Under the pieces are notes generated by a model. The model worked only from the letters and a program-made list of their open reading frames with translations. It was not told the DNA's origin and made no database searches. This document shows positions 15,838 to 26,200 of a DNA stretch of 64,000 nt, piece by piece. The position numbers were made by a program, and so were the translations under genes. Source of the stretch: Cellulophaga baltica (lineage in GTDB: Bacteria > Bacteroidota > Bacteroidia > Flavobacteriales > Flavobacteriaceae); contig NZ_FNBD01000001.1 in the NCBI RefSeq assembly GCF_900102165.1, positions 401,697 through 465,696 of the forward strand, in the 5' to 3' direction. The stretch's first letter is position 1; each line of letters starts with the position of its first letter.

Positions 15838-15895
15838 CCAACAAGTGGTATATAATGCATGCCCTTCGGGATGCGCACTATAAACAGACCGTTGG
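15838..15895. repeat. attC-like folded repeat downstream of AbiE
   Basis: CCAAC (15838-15842) and GTTGG (15891-15895) enclose an imperfect hairpin whose apex is GCAT-g-CCC-TTC-GGGATGC (one extra-helical base) with flanking TATA/TATA. This resembles integron attC sites or dispersed folded repeats common between genes in flavobacteria. Strict attC core consensus (GTTRRRY) is not met, so it may be an unrelated mobile repeat or a terminator-like structure. Confidence 0.35.
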
Positions 15896-15938
15896 TAAAT
15901 ATTTGGGTACGTTAAAAACACAACTTTAAGAGAAAGAA

Positions 15939-17360
15939 GTGAAAAATACTGAAAACAAACATTTTAGAATAAAGCCTTTTCTCATATTTCTATGTCTTCT
16001 TGCACAGGTATTAATACCTTTATACAGCGTTAATGCACAGGTAAACTTAGCACAGGAGACACTTTTTTATATAAAACTGATAGAAACTGGGGAAAAGCTA
16101 AATGGTATTTATGGGAAGGTGGAAGATGTAAAAAGTAAAACTTCATTTTTCAGAGATGCTGCTTATAAAGCAAAAAATAAGCAACCAATCAATACACTAT
16201 CTGGCACTCAAATTTCTACACAAGCAGAAATGCTTATTAATCAAATTGTTGCTTATGCAGACAGCTATGATCTACCAGAATTTGAAAGTATTCCTACAGT
16301 AAGTGCACCAGTTGATGGAAGCAAGCAAGCGGCAAGTCAGTTGTTGACATCACTTACAGAGGCCTCCGTATTTTACAAAACCAAGCTAAAAGAATATGAA
16401 AGCAAGCAACAGGAGGTCATTATCCTGCTGATGAAGCTCAGAGAGTTGAAAAGAGAAAATACCCGTGCAGCCAAAATCCTAGAAGAAGTTATCAGAAGCG
16501 GAGGTTTAGCAATAGTTCGGCAAGCTTTGTTTAATGACTGGTATAATTTCAATATTATCTTCAGCAAACGCATTGGTGAAGCTATTAGTGAACTAAATCT
16601 CAGAAAGAAACGCTGGGAATCCACCCTGAAACAGAGAGAAGCAGAATATCAACGATTTAAAAGCAATACGCTTTTAGGACTCCAATTGGAAAAAAGGTCA
16701 ATACAGGAAACATTTGATGAAGCAGAAAAACAGTCCAAAGCTTATGATGAAAAAATAGCAGAGCTTGAAGATCAAATACGAAAATTAGATCTTTTGAAAG
16801 ATCTCTTACGCACGGTTGAATCAGATATTAATTATTACCAGCAACAAATAAAAGGACTAGAAAGTACCAATAATAGTTATAGAAGAAGCCTTAACAGCCT
16901 TAGGGATAAAAAAGATTACATACAAAGCAAAAGATATGAGTTAAACTACGGAAGATGTAATAATGGGGTATGCTCCTACGGAAAGTGCCCAAACAATCAT
17001 TCATATGAAAATTGCTGTGGTAGTAACACATCAAGTAATTGTGCTCATCCTTCTCAAGGTATAAAATTTAGAAACAAAAGATCTTCAGACAGGCGGAAAG
17101 TAGAAAAGCAGATAAGTTCTTATGAAAGTAGAATATCAAATAACAATGCTAGGATCAACACCAATCGTAATACACTGTCTACTCTCAATGTAAAAAGACA
17201 ACAAATAGTTGAGCAACTGGAAGAGCTTCCAAGGTTGCAGCAAGAGCTTAAAGATAAACAGGATAAAAGAGCTGAATTCATGGCTCGTCTAGATATATAT
17301 TACGCTTTTGAACTCATGTTTACAAACAATCGAAACATAAACCTCATCAACAACTTATGA
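15939..17360 (+). CDS. Secreted coiled-coil protein of unknown function (first of pair)
   Basis: 473 residues, no family recognised. It starts with GTG at 15939, preceded by AGAGAAAGAA. An N-terminal signal peptide is seen at about residues 10-33 (FLIFLCLLAQVLIPLYSVNAQ). The middle and C-terminal parts are long heptad-rich coiled coils (about 215-320 and 375-460) separated by a short cysteine-rich insert (about 340-368: GRCNNGVCSYGKCP, ENCCGSN, SNCAH) that may bind metal or form disulfides. It overlaps the next gene by 4 bp (ATGA). Position between AbiE and the integrase marks it as island cargo, possibly an envelope-associated factor. Confidence 0.72.
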   Translation: MKNTENKHFRIKPFLIFLCLLAQVLIPLYSVNAQVNLAQETLFYIKLIETGEKLNGIYGKVEDVKSKTSFFRDAAYKAKNKQPINTLSGTQISTQAEMLINQIVAYADSYDLPEFESIPTVSAPVDGSKQAASQLLTSLTEASVFYKTKLKEYESKQQEVIILLMKLRELKRENTRAAKILEEVIRSGGLAIVRQALFNDWYNFNIIFSKRIGEAISELNLRKKRWESTLKQREAEYQRFKSNTLLGLQLEKRSIQETFDEAEKQSKAYDEKIAELEDQIRKLDLLKDLLRTVESDINYYQQQIKGLESTNNSYRRSLNSLRDKKDYIQSKRYELNYGRCNNGVCSYGKCPNNHSYENCCGSNTSSNCAHPSQGIKFRNKRSSDRRKVEKQISSYESRISNNNARINTNRNTLSTLNVKRQQIVEQLEELPRLQQELKDKQDKRAEFMARLDIYYAFELMFTNNRNINLINNL

Positions 17361-19030
17361 AAAAGCTATTCGCACTTATAGTACTGTTGTCCCTCTCATC
17401 TGCAGTTAACGCACAGATAGAAATAGAAATTTCCCCTGAGCTAAATAGGCAGTTGAGCAATGGTTTAGAAAATTACTCCCCAAAATTTGTGAGGTCTCCT
17501 ATGTACCCTTCCACAATTGTTAATGGTAGAAATCTGGAAAAATCGCTATTCTTTATCTCAGCTAGCAGACAAGAAATTGTAGATTTTACAACTGCTTGGC
17601 ACATCACCGCAATTCCTGATTATGATCAGAACCCTTCGGGAATAACACAGCTTCTGAATACCTACTTAGAAAATGTGAAGACCATGCGTTCTGACTTATA
17701 TATAGCCAAGTCTTACGTAGAAAATGGTAAAGATGTACTGGACGCAATAATGACGCTAAATACTAAAAGTAGCCAGATTGTTACACACCTTGACCGATAT
17801 GCAACTTGGCCCACCCTTCCAGAAGCGAAAAATCCACCATCAATTATTACAGATATAATGCCTGCTTGTTGCAATTACTTTTCTTGGTACAACAGCTTTC
17901 TTTTTCTAGTTGGTCATACCTATAAAGTAGAAGATCCAACTTCCAATTTTGAAACAGAAGTATCATTTACAGATAGGAAAATCTATGAAGAAAAATTTAA
18001 GAAAGATTACGCACTAGTGACCGGTCTTGACTATGTAAGAGATAAATTACTTTTTAGCCGTGAAATTATAAAAGCAGACATCACTAGTCTGATAAGTCTC
18101 TTAGTTAGCTATCAAAATAAGATGCAGAATTACACTGATAAGTTACCAAGCATCGTAAATCGAAATGAGGTGGTGTATCAAACTTCCGGAAGTCTTCTTG
18201 AAAAATATCTAGAAGATGAAAAGAAAGAGGCTTCACAATGGATCCTAAACACCAATGCTATTTCCGCATCCTTGAGAGATTCCGTCAATTATTACGACAG
18301 TATGATTACCGTTCATTCACGACAATACTATGGCCTTCAGCAACAGATGAGGAATAATGATCAAGTTTTAGGGAGCTTTCAGAATCAGATGACCCAGCTG
18401 ACGGACAGTTCGTTTTTGTTGATGAGTGATTTAGATAGTTTAAGAAAAATCACAGATAGACTTCTAGCAGGCTGCAATGACAATGATGCCAGTGAAAATT
18501 GCGTACAATTTCCAGATAGTCTTAAAATGGTCAATGCTCAGGTTAAAATAAAATTTGAAAAATTCACTAATATCAGTGAAAGAAAAAATGTCCTGTCCGA
18601 CAGTATACTATATTTAGCAGAAATAAATGATTCCCTATCAATAGTTTCTGAAGCTGCTCACGAAAGGTTTGTAAAAACAAGAGAAAAATACGCTCCTGTA
18701 GCCACAGCATATCAGCAAAACCAGCGTGATATAAAAGAAGGCATGATTTATCATCGGGAAAAGTTCCATGTGATGAATAGTCTGTACGATAAACTACAGA
18801 TCATATTAGGTAAAAAAGAAGATCCACTAATGGTAAGGATAAGAGGCTCTCTTCGTTTGGAAAGGTATAGGCCCAGAATTAGTCCAATTACGCCTCCCGA
18901 TATAACAGACCCCGATAATCCATGGAATCCTGGCTGGATAGATCCTGTACGCGATGATCTGCTCAGAGAGCTAAACATCCAAGATATTAATATAGACCTA
19001 AATGGGATAGATGCCTTTAGAGGAAACTAG
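17357..19030 (+). CDS. Secreted helical protein of unknown function (second of pair)
   Basis: 557 residues, no family recognised. A signal peptide is evident (MKKLFALIVLLSLSSAVNAQ). The mature protein is largely helical with long coiled-coil stretches (about 275-355 and 385-475), a CNDNDASENC pair of cysteines near 375-384, and a proline-rich tail (PRISPITPPDITDPDNPWNP). Translationally coupled to the preceding secreted coiled-coil gene, so the two products probably act together in the periplasm or at the outer surface. No lipobox and no type IX sorting domain were seen. Confidence 0.72.
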   Translation: MKKLFALIVLLSLSSAVNAQIEIEISPELNRQLSNGLENYSPKFVRSPMYPSTIVNGRNLEKSLFFISASRQEIVDFTTAWHITAIPDYDQNPSGITQLLNTYLENVKTMRSDLYIAKSYVENGKDVLDAIMTLNTKSSQIVTHLDRYATWPTLPEAKNPPSIITDIMPACCNYFSWYNSFLFLVGHTYKVEDPTSNFETEVSFTDRKIYEEKFKKDYALVTGLDYVRDKLLFSREIIKADITSLISLLVSYQNKMQNYTDKLPSIVNRNEVVYQTSGSLLEKYLEDEKKEASQWILNTNAISASLRDSVNYYDSMITVHSRQYYGLQQQMRNNDQVLGSFQNQMTQLTDSSFLLMSDLDSLRKITDRLLAGCNDNDASENCVQFPDSLKMVNAQVKIKFEKFTNISERKNVLSDSILYLAEINDSLSIVSEAAHERFVKTREKYAPVATAYQQNQRDIKEGMIYHREKFHVMNSLYDKLQIILGKKEDPLMVRIRGSLRLERYRPRISPITPPDITDPDNPWNPGWIDPVRDDLLRELNIQDINIDLNGIDAFRGN

Positions 19031-19093
19031 CTAAAACTAACCAGAACAAAGATGTATATAAAAATAACCCCAAAAGAAACAATCTTAAACCCA

Positions 19094-20311
19094 TTATAAA
19101 TTCGTGTATCGTTCCATAAGCACTTCCATATCCTCACCAATTTTTTTATCCAAAACCTTAGCATAGTGCTGTGTTGTTTTGATGGAGGTGTGTCCCAACA
19201 TTTTGCTCACCGATTCTATAGGTACCCCATTGGAAAGGGTAACCGTAGTCGCAAATGTATGTCGTGCTAAATGTGTGGTGAGGTTTTTAGTAATTCCACA
19301 CAACGTAGCTATCTCCTTTAAATACGCATTGGATTTTTGATTGCTTACCACGGGCAACATAATGGAAGTGTCTTTTATTAAGGGATGGGCTTCATACTTT
19401 TCTAGAATAGATTCGGCAGCTGGCAATAAGGGAATACTACTTCGTGTGTTTGTTTTCTTTCTTCTTGTTTTAATCCATCTACGTCCATCCATACCAAGTA
19501 AAATATCATCCGCTTTCAGCTTCTCCACATCGGCATAGGCCAATCCTGTATAACAGCAAAAGAGAAATATATCTTTCACTTGTTCTAAACGATCAATGGT
19601 AAAAGTCTTTTTCTCTAAGGTAATCAATTCCCTTTGTGTTAAAAATTCTCGCTCTAGACGTTTCCAATTCGCTTTCCAATGCACAAAAGGATCTTTTGAG
19701 ATCCAATCATTGGCATACGCAATCCTAATAATTTTCTTGAAATTAATGATGTACTTCGTAGCTGTATTATGACTACATTTTTTTTGGGTTTTCAAATAAT
19801 ATTCAAATCCTGAAATAAATTTATGATCAACATCCTTGACAGGAATGTCCATTCGCTTATATTCTTTCGAAAGATAATTTTCAATATGCGCTTTACACGT
19901 TTTGTATCGTTGTAATGTCCCTGCTGAATATTCCGTCCCTACCAATCGAGAAAGTTCATCATTGTGTTCTTGGAATAGCTCAACTAGCATTTTTACCTTT
20001 TCATCTCTCCCTGTATAAACATCTCGGATATCTTTAGCTGTAAAGAAAACATCCTTTTCAATAAATCTACTGTGTATTTTATAAAGGTTACTCCGAATAC
20101 CATCCATATACCTATTTAGTTCCCGCATGTTTGGAGTAGCTCCAAATGCCTTTCCAGCTTTGGAATTCCAATTGGAGGGTTCAATACGTCTTTGTATATA
20201 ACTTTCACTTCTTTTTCCTGCAACAGAAATTCGAACATATAGGGGTATTTTCTCTTGTTTGTCAATATCGTTTCTTTTCGGATAAAATAGTACTGAAAAT
20301 GGATTTAGCAT
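19094..20311 (-). CDS. int: Tyrosine site-specific integrase
   Basis: 405-residue integrase. The Arm-type N-terminus (NPFSVLFYPKRNDIDKQEKIPLYVRISV) and SAM-like core-binding domain (about 110-210) precede the catalytic domain. Catalytic region: CCYTGLAYADVEKL at the first-arginine box (this group often deviates from TGLR), RRKKTNTRSSIPL with the lysine, HLARHTFAT with His and Arg, and LGHTSIKTTQHYAKV ending in the tyrosine. It lies about 240 bp from the 3' end of tRNA-Asp, the classic place for island integrases. Its last 54 codons are duplicated at 13968-14129. The left attachment site was not found in this window. Confidence 0.93.
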   Translation of the reverse strand: MLNPFSVLFYPKRNDIDKQEKIPLYVRISVAGKRSESYIQRRIEPSNWNSKAGKAFGATPNMRELNRYMDGIRSNLYKIHSRFIEKDVFFTAKDIRDVYTGRDEKVKMLVELFQEHNDELSRLVGTEYSAGTLQRYKTCKAHIENYLSKEYKRMDIPVKDVDHKFISGFEYYLKTQKKCSHNTATKYIINFKKIIRIAYANDWISKDPFVHWKANWKRLEREFLTQRELITLEKKTFTIDRLEQVKDIFLFCCYTGLAYADVEKLKADDILLGMDGRRWIKTRRKKTNTRSSIPLLPAAESILEKYEAHPLIKDTSIMLPVVSNQKSNAYLKEIATLCGITKNLTTHLARHTFATTVTLSNGVPIESVSKMLGHTSIKTTQHYAKVLDKKIGEDMEVLMERYTNL

Positions 20312-20493
20312 AATTACTCACCTTTAAATCTTCTTAAAGGTATACAAATTATGCAGGAAAAAAAATTGCAACACCATCAATAACAGGCATTTAAGTCGAT
20401 CTGGTGAGTAACTTTTTTAAAAAAATTTACTCACCGCATTACTCACCGCGATGGTCATTTTATTTGGTATTAAATGGTGTTATTTGAAATTAA

Positions 20494-20526
20494 AAAAGCC
20501 CACAAACATAGTGTTTGTGGGCTTTT
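20494..20526 (-). terminator. Strong terminator after tRNA-Asp
   Basis: AAAAGCCCACAAACA / TGTTTGTGGGCTTTT forms a perfect 15-bp stem with loop TAG. It is symmetrical in A/T flanks, so it can work both ways; its position is right for ending the tRNA-Asp transcript. Apart from this and the tRNA, 20312-20762 shows only the integrase leader, with repeated ACTCACCGC segments around 20430-20450. Confidence 0.8.
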
Positions 20527-20549
20527 GCTAAAATTTGGTAAAATTTTAG

Positions 20550-20623
20550 CGGTCCGGACGGGACTCGAACCCGCGACCCCCTGCGTGACAGGCAGGTATT
20601 CTAACCAACTGAACTACCGAACC
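20550..20623 (-). tRNA. tRNA-Asp (anticodon GTC)
   Basis: On the minus strand the acceptor stem GGTTCGG / CCGGACC, D-arm AGTTCAGTTGGTTAGAAT, anticodon arm CCTGCCT-GTC-ACGCAGG, and T-arm GCGGGTTCGAGTCCCGT are all complete, with G as discriminator base. The 3' end faces the integrase, so this gene is the probable insertion target of the island; a duplicated 3' end was not seen elsewhere in the window. Confidence 0.97.
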
Positions 20624-20762
20624 GTTGCTTTAAGCGGTTGCAAATATACGCCGCATATTTAATTACGCAAACTTTTTTGACTAAAAAATTCAGTTTATTT
20701 TAAAATAATTTTGAAAATAAATGATTCAACTTAATTATCAGATACTTACAAAATAAAAAAAA

Positions 20763-21794
20763 TCAAACTTTTTCATCACCTAAAAACAAAACGTGTCTCT
20801 TTTTACTAAATATTTTAAAATCACTCGCACTTAATTGATCTGGATAAGGCACAAAAAAATGCTTTTTAGAATCATTTCGCCATAAAAGGACCCAAGCGAT
20901 ACCCATATTTGCGATGGTAGGATCAAGAATTGTACTCCACCACAATGGCTCTAACACCCTATCTAATCCTATTTCCGTTAATGCGTAAGGTTTTTTTACC
21001 GTTTCTGCCACTATTCTCAACACCTCAACATTTATTTTTAATGTTTTTTGAAATGCTTTTGCTGTTCCATGTTGATACAGATCTAAACCTAACATATCTA
21101 CCACATGATCTCCTGGATAATTTAAAAGATATTCTCCTGTGGTACCTACCAAATTAGGAGCATATACATACAATAAATTATGAACTTCAAATTCTACGGA
21201 TAGCAATTGCAAGGTTTGCAACCACAAGTCTTTATAATCGTCAGGACTGCAATTTGGATTGCCCCACCAAAACCAAGCACCATTCATTTCATGAAACGGA
21301 CGAAAAGCAATCGGAATCAGCATTCCGTTTTCATCTTTTAATTTCAATACAAAATCGGCCACTTTTTTAAGCCACTCTCTATACACTTCAAAATGGCTAC
21401 CCCCTTCCAAAATGTGTTTTACAGCAATCGTAGTTTCCCAACTATCTCCCTTAGAAACGGGATTATCGGCATGCCAACTAATGGTGATAATCCCACCGTC
21501 TTTATGCGCTTTCTGTATGAGTGCACACATCGTATTAAAAGGCACATCATCTAAGTTCTTTTCTCTTCCGTGCTCTATCTGGCCAATATCAAAACCATAA
21601 ACCAAAGGAAAGTCTCCTGCCACTTTATACACATCACTTGTATACGAATCGCGGTTATGGCGCCACCCTACTCCGTAAGACGTTGTATCTTGGTGCCCAA
21701 AAGCATATCCTCTTTCTGAAAGATGTTCTATTTTTTGTTGTAAGGCAAAAACCTGAGGCAATGCTCCCGTATCTGCTAAAGTGAGATTCGTCAT
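20763..21794 (-). CDS. Glycoside hydrolase family 26 (beta-mannanase-like)
   Basis: 343 residues. GH26 signatures are clear: the acid/base Glu169 in FRPFHEMNGAWFWWG, and the nucleophile Glu274 in ALTEIGLDRV, with the GHQDTTSYGVGW, VYGFDIGQIE and ISWHADNP strands of the TIM barrel. The family hydrolyses beta-1,4-mannans or related glycans. No signal peptide is visible (MTNLTLADTG at the start), so the enzyme may work in the cytoplasm on imported oligosaccharides, or the true start lies elsewhere. It sits 9 bp after the DUF58 gene on the same strand. No SusCD pair is nearby. Confidence 0.9.
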   Translation of the reverse strand: MTNLTLADTGALPQVFALQQKIEHLSERGYAFGHQDTTSYGVGWRHNRDSYTSDVYKVAGDFPLVYGFDIGQIEHGREKNLDDVPFNTMCALIQKAHKDGGIITISWHADNPVSKGDSWETTIAVKHILEGGSHFEVYREWLKKVADFVLKLKDENGMLIPIAFRPFHEMNGAWFWWGNPNCSPDDYKDLWLQTLQLLSVEFEVHNLLYVYAPNLVGTTGEYLLNYPGDHVVDMLGLDLYQHGTAKAFQKTLKINVEVLRIVAETVKKPYALTEIGLDRVLEPLWWSTILDPTIANMGIAWVLLWRNDSKKHFFVPYPDQLSASDFKIFSKKRHVLFLGDEKV

Positions 21795-21803
21795 GGTCGT
21801 GGG

Positions 21804-22733
21804 TTATAGGAATTTTTGCCTTTCCGTCATGTAGGTATTTAGAATTTTAGAAAAATCGCTGCCCACATCTACTGAAACATACTTGATTTTGTATTGTGCA
21901 CATTTCAACTTTAAGCCTTCTTGGTAATTCTGCACACTTTTTTGATACCCTTCTTTAACAGTATCAGCATAGAGATCTATTTTTTCTCCAGTTTCTACAT
22001 CTACAAAGCGTTTAGGTGTGTTATCAAAATCGAAATTCACTTCATGCTCCGCATCTAATACATGAAAAAGCACCACTTCGTGTTTGTTATATTTTAAATG
22101 GCGTAGCGCATCAAATAATTTATCATCTTTTGTTTCGGTTTGAAACATATCTGTAAATAAAAAAATTAAACTCCGCCGTTTCATTTTCTCTGCAATTAAA
22201 TGCAAATAGGTATATGTTTCAGTTCTATTTTCCGGCCTAGAAGATGCGCTAATCTCATTGAGTTTAGCTAACAACATCTGATGATGGCGCTCACTACCTT
22301 TTTCTGAGGCGTAGTATTCATAATGATCAGAATACACACTTAGACCCACAGCATCTCGTTGTTTCTTTAAAATAGCCATTAGAGCCGCTATAGCTAACAC
22401 CCCAAAACCTATTTTATTTAAATGGTCAATTCCTAGATTTTTCACCTCTGGATAAAACATAGAAGCAGAATTATCTAAAATCATATGGCATCGAAGATTG
22501 GTTTCTTCTTCATAGCGCTTGGTGTACAATTTATCGGTCTTAGCAAATAGCTTCCAATCTATATGCTTTGTGCTTTCGCCATTATTATAAATTTTATGTT
22601 CTGCAAATTCTGCAGAGAAACCATGAAACGGACTCTTATGAATTCCACTAATAAATCCCTCCACTACTTGATTAGCCAAAAGCCCAAGGTTTTGAAATAA
22701 TGAAGATTTATGCAATTCCGATTGTACATTCAT
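21804..22733 (-). CDS. DUF58 / von Willebrand A-like protein
   Basis: 309 residues. The DUF58 core is seen at STKHIDWKLFAKTDKLYTKRYEEETNL (about residues 55-81), followed by a vWA-like domain with the metal-site start MILDNSASM (DxSxS type) and SLIFLFTDMFQ. Family members usually sit beside MoxR ATPases and membrane vWA (Bat) proteins and may help assemble enzymes or respond to stress. Here no MoxR or Bat gene is adjacent, which is slightly unusual. No membrane segment is seen, so it is cytoplasmic. The gene follows thioredoxin on the same strand, separated by a terminator. Confidence 0.87.
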   Translation of the reverse strand: MNVQSELHKSSLFQNLGLLANQVVEGFISGIHKSPFHGFSAEFAEHKIYNNGESTKHIDWKLFAKTDKLYTKRYEEETNLRCHMILDNSASMFYPEVKNLGIDHLNKIGFGVLAIAALMAILKKQRDAVGLSVYSDHYEYYASEKGSERHHQMLLAKLNEISASSRPENRTETYTYLHLIAEKMKRRSLIFLFTDMFQTETKDDKLFDALRHLKYNKHEVVLFHVLDAEHEVNFDFDNTPKRFVDVETGEKIDLYADTVKEGYQKSVQNYQEGLKLKCAQYKIKYVSVDVGSDFSKILNTYMTERQKFL

Positions 22734-22790
22734 ACCACTAAAGATACTTAAAACAGCGTATCAAATTAAAATTTACTACTATATAGGCAT

Positions 22791-22822
22791 AAAAAAATCC
22801 TGCAAATTGCAGGATTTTTTTT
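22791..22822 (-). terminator. Terminator after thioredoxin gene
   Basis: AAAATCCTGCAA / TTGCAGGATTTT stem, flanked by A7 and T8, 35 bp after the trxA stop on the minus strand. The symmetrical flanks allow function in both directions. Confidence 0.75.
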
Positions 22823-22856
22823 ATCATCTAGATCCATTAGGACCCTATGTTATTTA

Positions 22857-23174
22857 CTATAATGCAGCATCAATTGCATCTGTGTATACTTTCTTAGGAG
22901 AAACTCCTACTTGTCTACTTACAATTTCACCACCTTTAAAAACTAATACTGTAGGAATGTTACGTACTCCGTATTTAGCAGCAAATTCTTGATTTGCATC
23001 AACATCTACCTTACCTACAACAGCTTTACCATCATATTCAGTACTTACTTCATCAATAATTGGACCTACCATTCTACATGGTCCACACCATGCTGCCCAA
23101 AAATCAACTACTACTGGTTTATCACTTTTTAAGACTACTTCGTCAAAAGTTGCGTCTGTTATCTCTAATGCCAT
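22857..23174 (-). CDS. trxA: Thioredoxin
   Basis: 105-residue cytoplasmic thioredoxin that reduces protein disulfides. The active site WCGPCR (Cys30, Cys33) is intact in the context FWAAWCGPCRMVGPI; the cis-proline loop RNIPTVLVFKGG is also present. Length is that of a standard single-domain thioredoxin with no signal peptide. It lies about 100 bp downstream of dnaE on the same strand and ends at a strong hairpin terminator. Confidence 0.95.
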   Translation of the reverse strand: MALEITDATFDEVVLKSDKPVVVDFWAAWCGPCRMVGPIIDEVSTEYDGKAVVGKVDVDANQEFAAKYGVRNIPTVLVFKGGEIVSRQVGVSPKKVYTDAIDAAL

Positions 23175-23273
23175 TTTTTTCGTATTTATTGTTATACAAA
23201 TTTAGTCAAATATTATTCTTTTTCCTTACTAACGTTACATTCGTTTTAGCTATTGCCCTATCGAGAAACTTTA

Positions 23274-26200
23274 TCAATTTAATTTAAACAAGATATCTTG
23301 TTTTTCTAAAAGATGCAACAATTCACTAGAAATCTGTACTTTTTGCTTCCTGCTCACCAAATCTACCTTAATCTCTTCTTCCATCTCGTAAATTACAAAG
23401 TTTAAAGAATGCTCTCCTCGGTGTGCATCAATAGTTTCTTTGAGCTCGTAGATTTTCTCTTCTTTTAATTCATCAATCTTTAAATTGATGGTAAGTTTTT
23501 TCGCATAGGTCTCCATTACTTCTTGCAGTAACATAAAACTATTGAATTGCATTCGCGGATCTCCTTTTTTACCCGTATCTCTGTTTACCCAACCTTCACG
23601 CACAAATAATTTAACATACGCAAAAGAGTTGATCATCAGGAAGTGACGAAACTTTAGATACTCTTCTCCAAAAATTCTAAACTCAAAGGTATCCGTATAA
23701 TCTTCCATAGTAAACATGGCCCAACCTTTTCCATTCTTAGAAACCCTATGCTGAACATCTGCTATAACCCCCGCAAAAGAAACTTCTCTATTTACAATAC
23801 TTTCTAGATCATTTAAATTAGAAAGACTTGCATTGCAGAACGATTTGACTTCAGCCTTAAAATCATCTAACGGGTGTCCAGATATATAAATCCCCACCAC
23901 TTCTTTCTCACGACGTAATTTCTCCATGGTTCCCCACTCTTCACAAGGTGGAACCGTAGGTTCTTCAATCTGTACTTCGCTGGCATCACCAAACAAACTT
24001 ACTTGGCTAGAATTCTCATTTTCTTGAAATTTAGAACCGTATTTTACTGCTTTTTCTAAAAAGGTAATTCCGTCTCCTTCATCTGCAAAGTATTGTGCTC
24101 TATGGGTGTCACCAAAAGAATCAAAACCACCAGCAACGGCTAAATTTTCAAATGCTTTTTTATTTGCCGCTCTTAAATCAATGCGTTTTGATAAATCGAA
24201 GACAGATTTAAAAGGACCTTTCTCTTTCCTATTTTCTACAATGGTTTCTACAGCACCACGACCTACACCTTTGACAGCTCCCATTCCAAAACGAACTGCA
24301 CCCGCGTCATTTACCGCAAATTTGTAGTACGATTCATTTACATCTGGCCCTAATACATCTAAGCCCATACGCTTACATTCCTCCATAAAGAAGGTAACCT
24401 GCTTTATATCATTCATGTTATTGGAAAGTACTGCAGCCATATATTCCGCAGGATAATGCGCTTTACAATAGGCTGTTTGGTATGCAATCCAAGCGTAACA
24501 AGTAGAGTGAGACTTGTTAAAAGCATAAGCTGCGAAGGCCTCCCAATCTTTCCAAATCTTCTCTAATTTATCTACCGCATGCCCTTTTGCTGAAGCCTGC
24601 TCAATAAACTTAGGCTTCATTTTATCGAGTACATGCTTCTGCTTTTTACCCATAGCCTTACGCAAAACATCGGCCTCACCTTTGGTAAAGTCTGCCAGTT
24701 TCTGCGATAGCAACATCACTTGCTCTTGGTATACGGTAATTCCGTAGGTTTCTGCTAAATATTCTTCATTAGCATCAAGGTCATAAATAATTTCTTCCGT
24801 TCCGTGTTTCCGCGCAATAAAGCTTGGAATATATTCCATTGGCCCCGGACGATACAAGGCATTCATGGCAATTAAATCCGCAAAAACTGTAGGCTTCAAG
24901 GCCCTCATATGTTTCTGCATTCCGGGAGATTCATATTGAAACACCCCTACGGTCTCTCCACGCTGGAAAAGTTCATATGTTTTAAGATCATCTAGAGGAA
25001 AATTCTCTGGATCTAATTCTACGCCGTGTTTTGCTTTTACAATTTTTACAGTATCTTTAATCAGGGTTAATGTCTTTAACCCCAAGAAATCCATTTTTAG
25101 TAAGCCCGCATCTTCTACCACCGAGTTATCAAACTGGGTACAATACATCTCAGAATCTTTCGCCAATGCTACCGGAACGAACTTGGTAATATCATCTGGC
25201 GTAATAATTACGCCACAGGCATGTATTCCCGTGTTTCGGACAGAGCCTTCTAAAACATAGGCTTGGTTCAAGGTTTCTGCCTCAAGACCGCCTCCTTGTG
25301 AAATTGCCAATAGCTCATTTACCTTAATAAGCTCTTCGCTGTTGAATTTAGCTTTTAGTACTTTTTCATCGATCCCTATAATCTTTTTTAGCTTAGACAT
25401 GTTAGGAATCAACTTCGCCATACGATCCGCGTCGCCCAAAGGCAAGTCTAAGGCACGGGCCGTATCTCGAATAGATGATTTTGCCGCCATGGTACCATAC
25501 GTAATAATCTGAGCCACTTGGTTTGCCCCATATTTATCAATCACATAATCCATAACACGGCCACGACCCTCATCATCAAAGTCAATATCAATATCGGGCA
25601 TACTTACACGATCCGGATTCAGGAAACGCTCAAAAAGCAAATCGTACTTAATAGGATCCAAATTCGTAATCCACAAACAATACGCCACTGCAGAACCTGC
25701 TGCAGATCCACGACCCGGCCCTACAGATACATCCATAGCCCTAGCAGCGCGAATAAAATCTTCTACAATTAAGAAATACCCAGGATATCCTGTTTTCTCA
25801 ATTACTTGAAGTTCAAAATCTAGTCGCTCATCAATCTCAGGAGTAATTTCACCGTATCTTTTCTTTGCACCTTCATAGGTGATATGGCGTAAAAATTTAT
25901 TTTCACCACGTTTACCACCATCCAATTTATCTTCTGGAAATTGAAATTCTTCAGGAATATCAAACGCCGGCAACAGTACATCTCTAGCTAAGGTAAATGT
26001 CTCTACCTTATCTACCACTTCTTGAATATTAATAATAGCTTCAGGAATATCCTTAAAAAGCTCCTTCATATCATCAGAAGACTTAAAGTAATATTCTTGA
26101 TTAGGCAAACCATAGCGATAGCCACGACCACGACCTATGGGCGTAGCTTGCTTCTCCCCGTCTTTAACACACAAGAGAATATCATGGGCATGTGCATTTT

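Noticed and set aside
1-20550. Left attachment site as a copy of the tRNA-Asp 3' end
   Set aside because: I looked for the T-arm and acceptor sequence by eye and did not find it in the window. The island edge probably lies further left.
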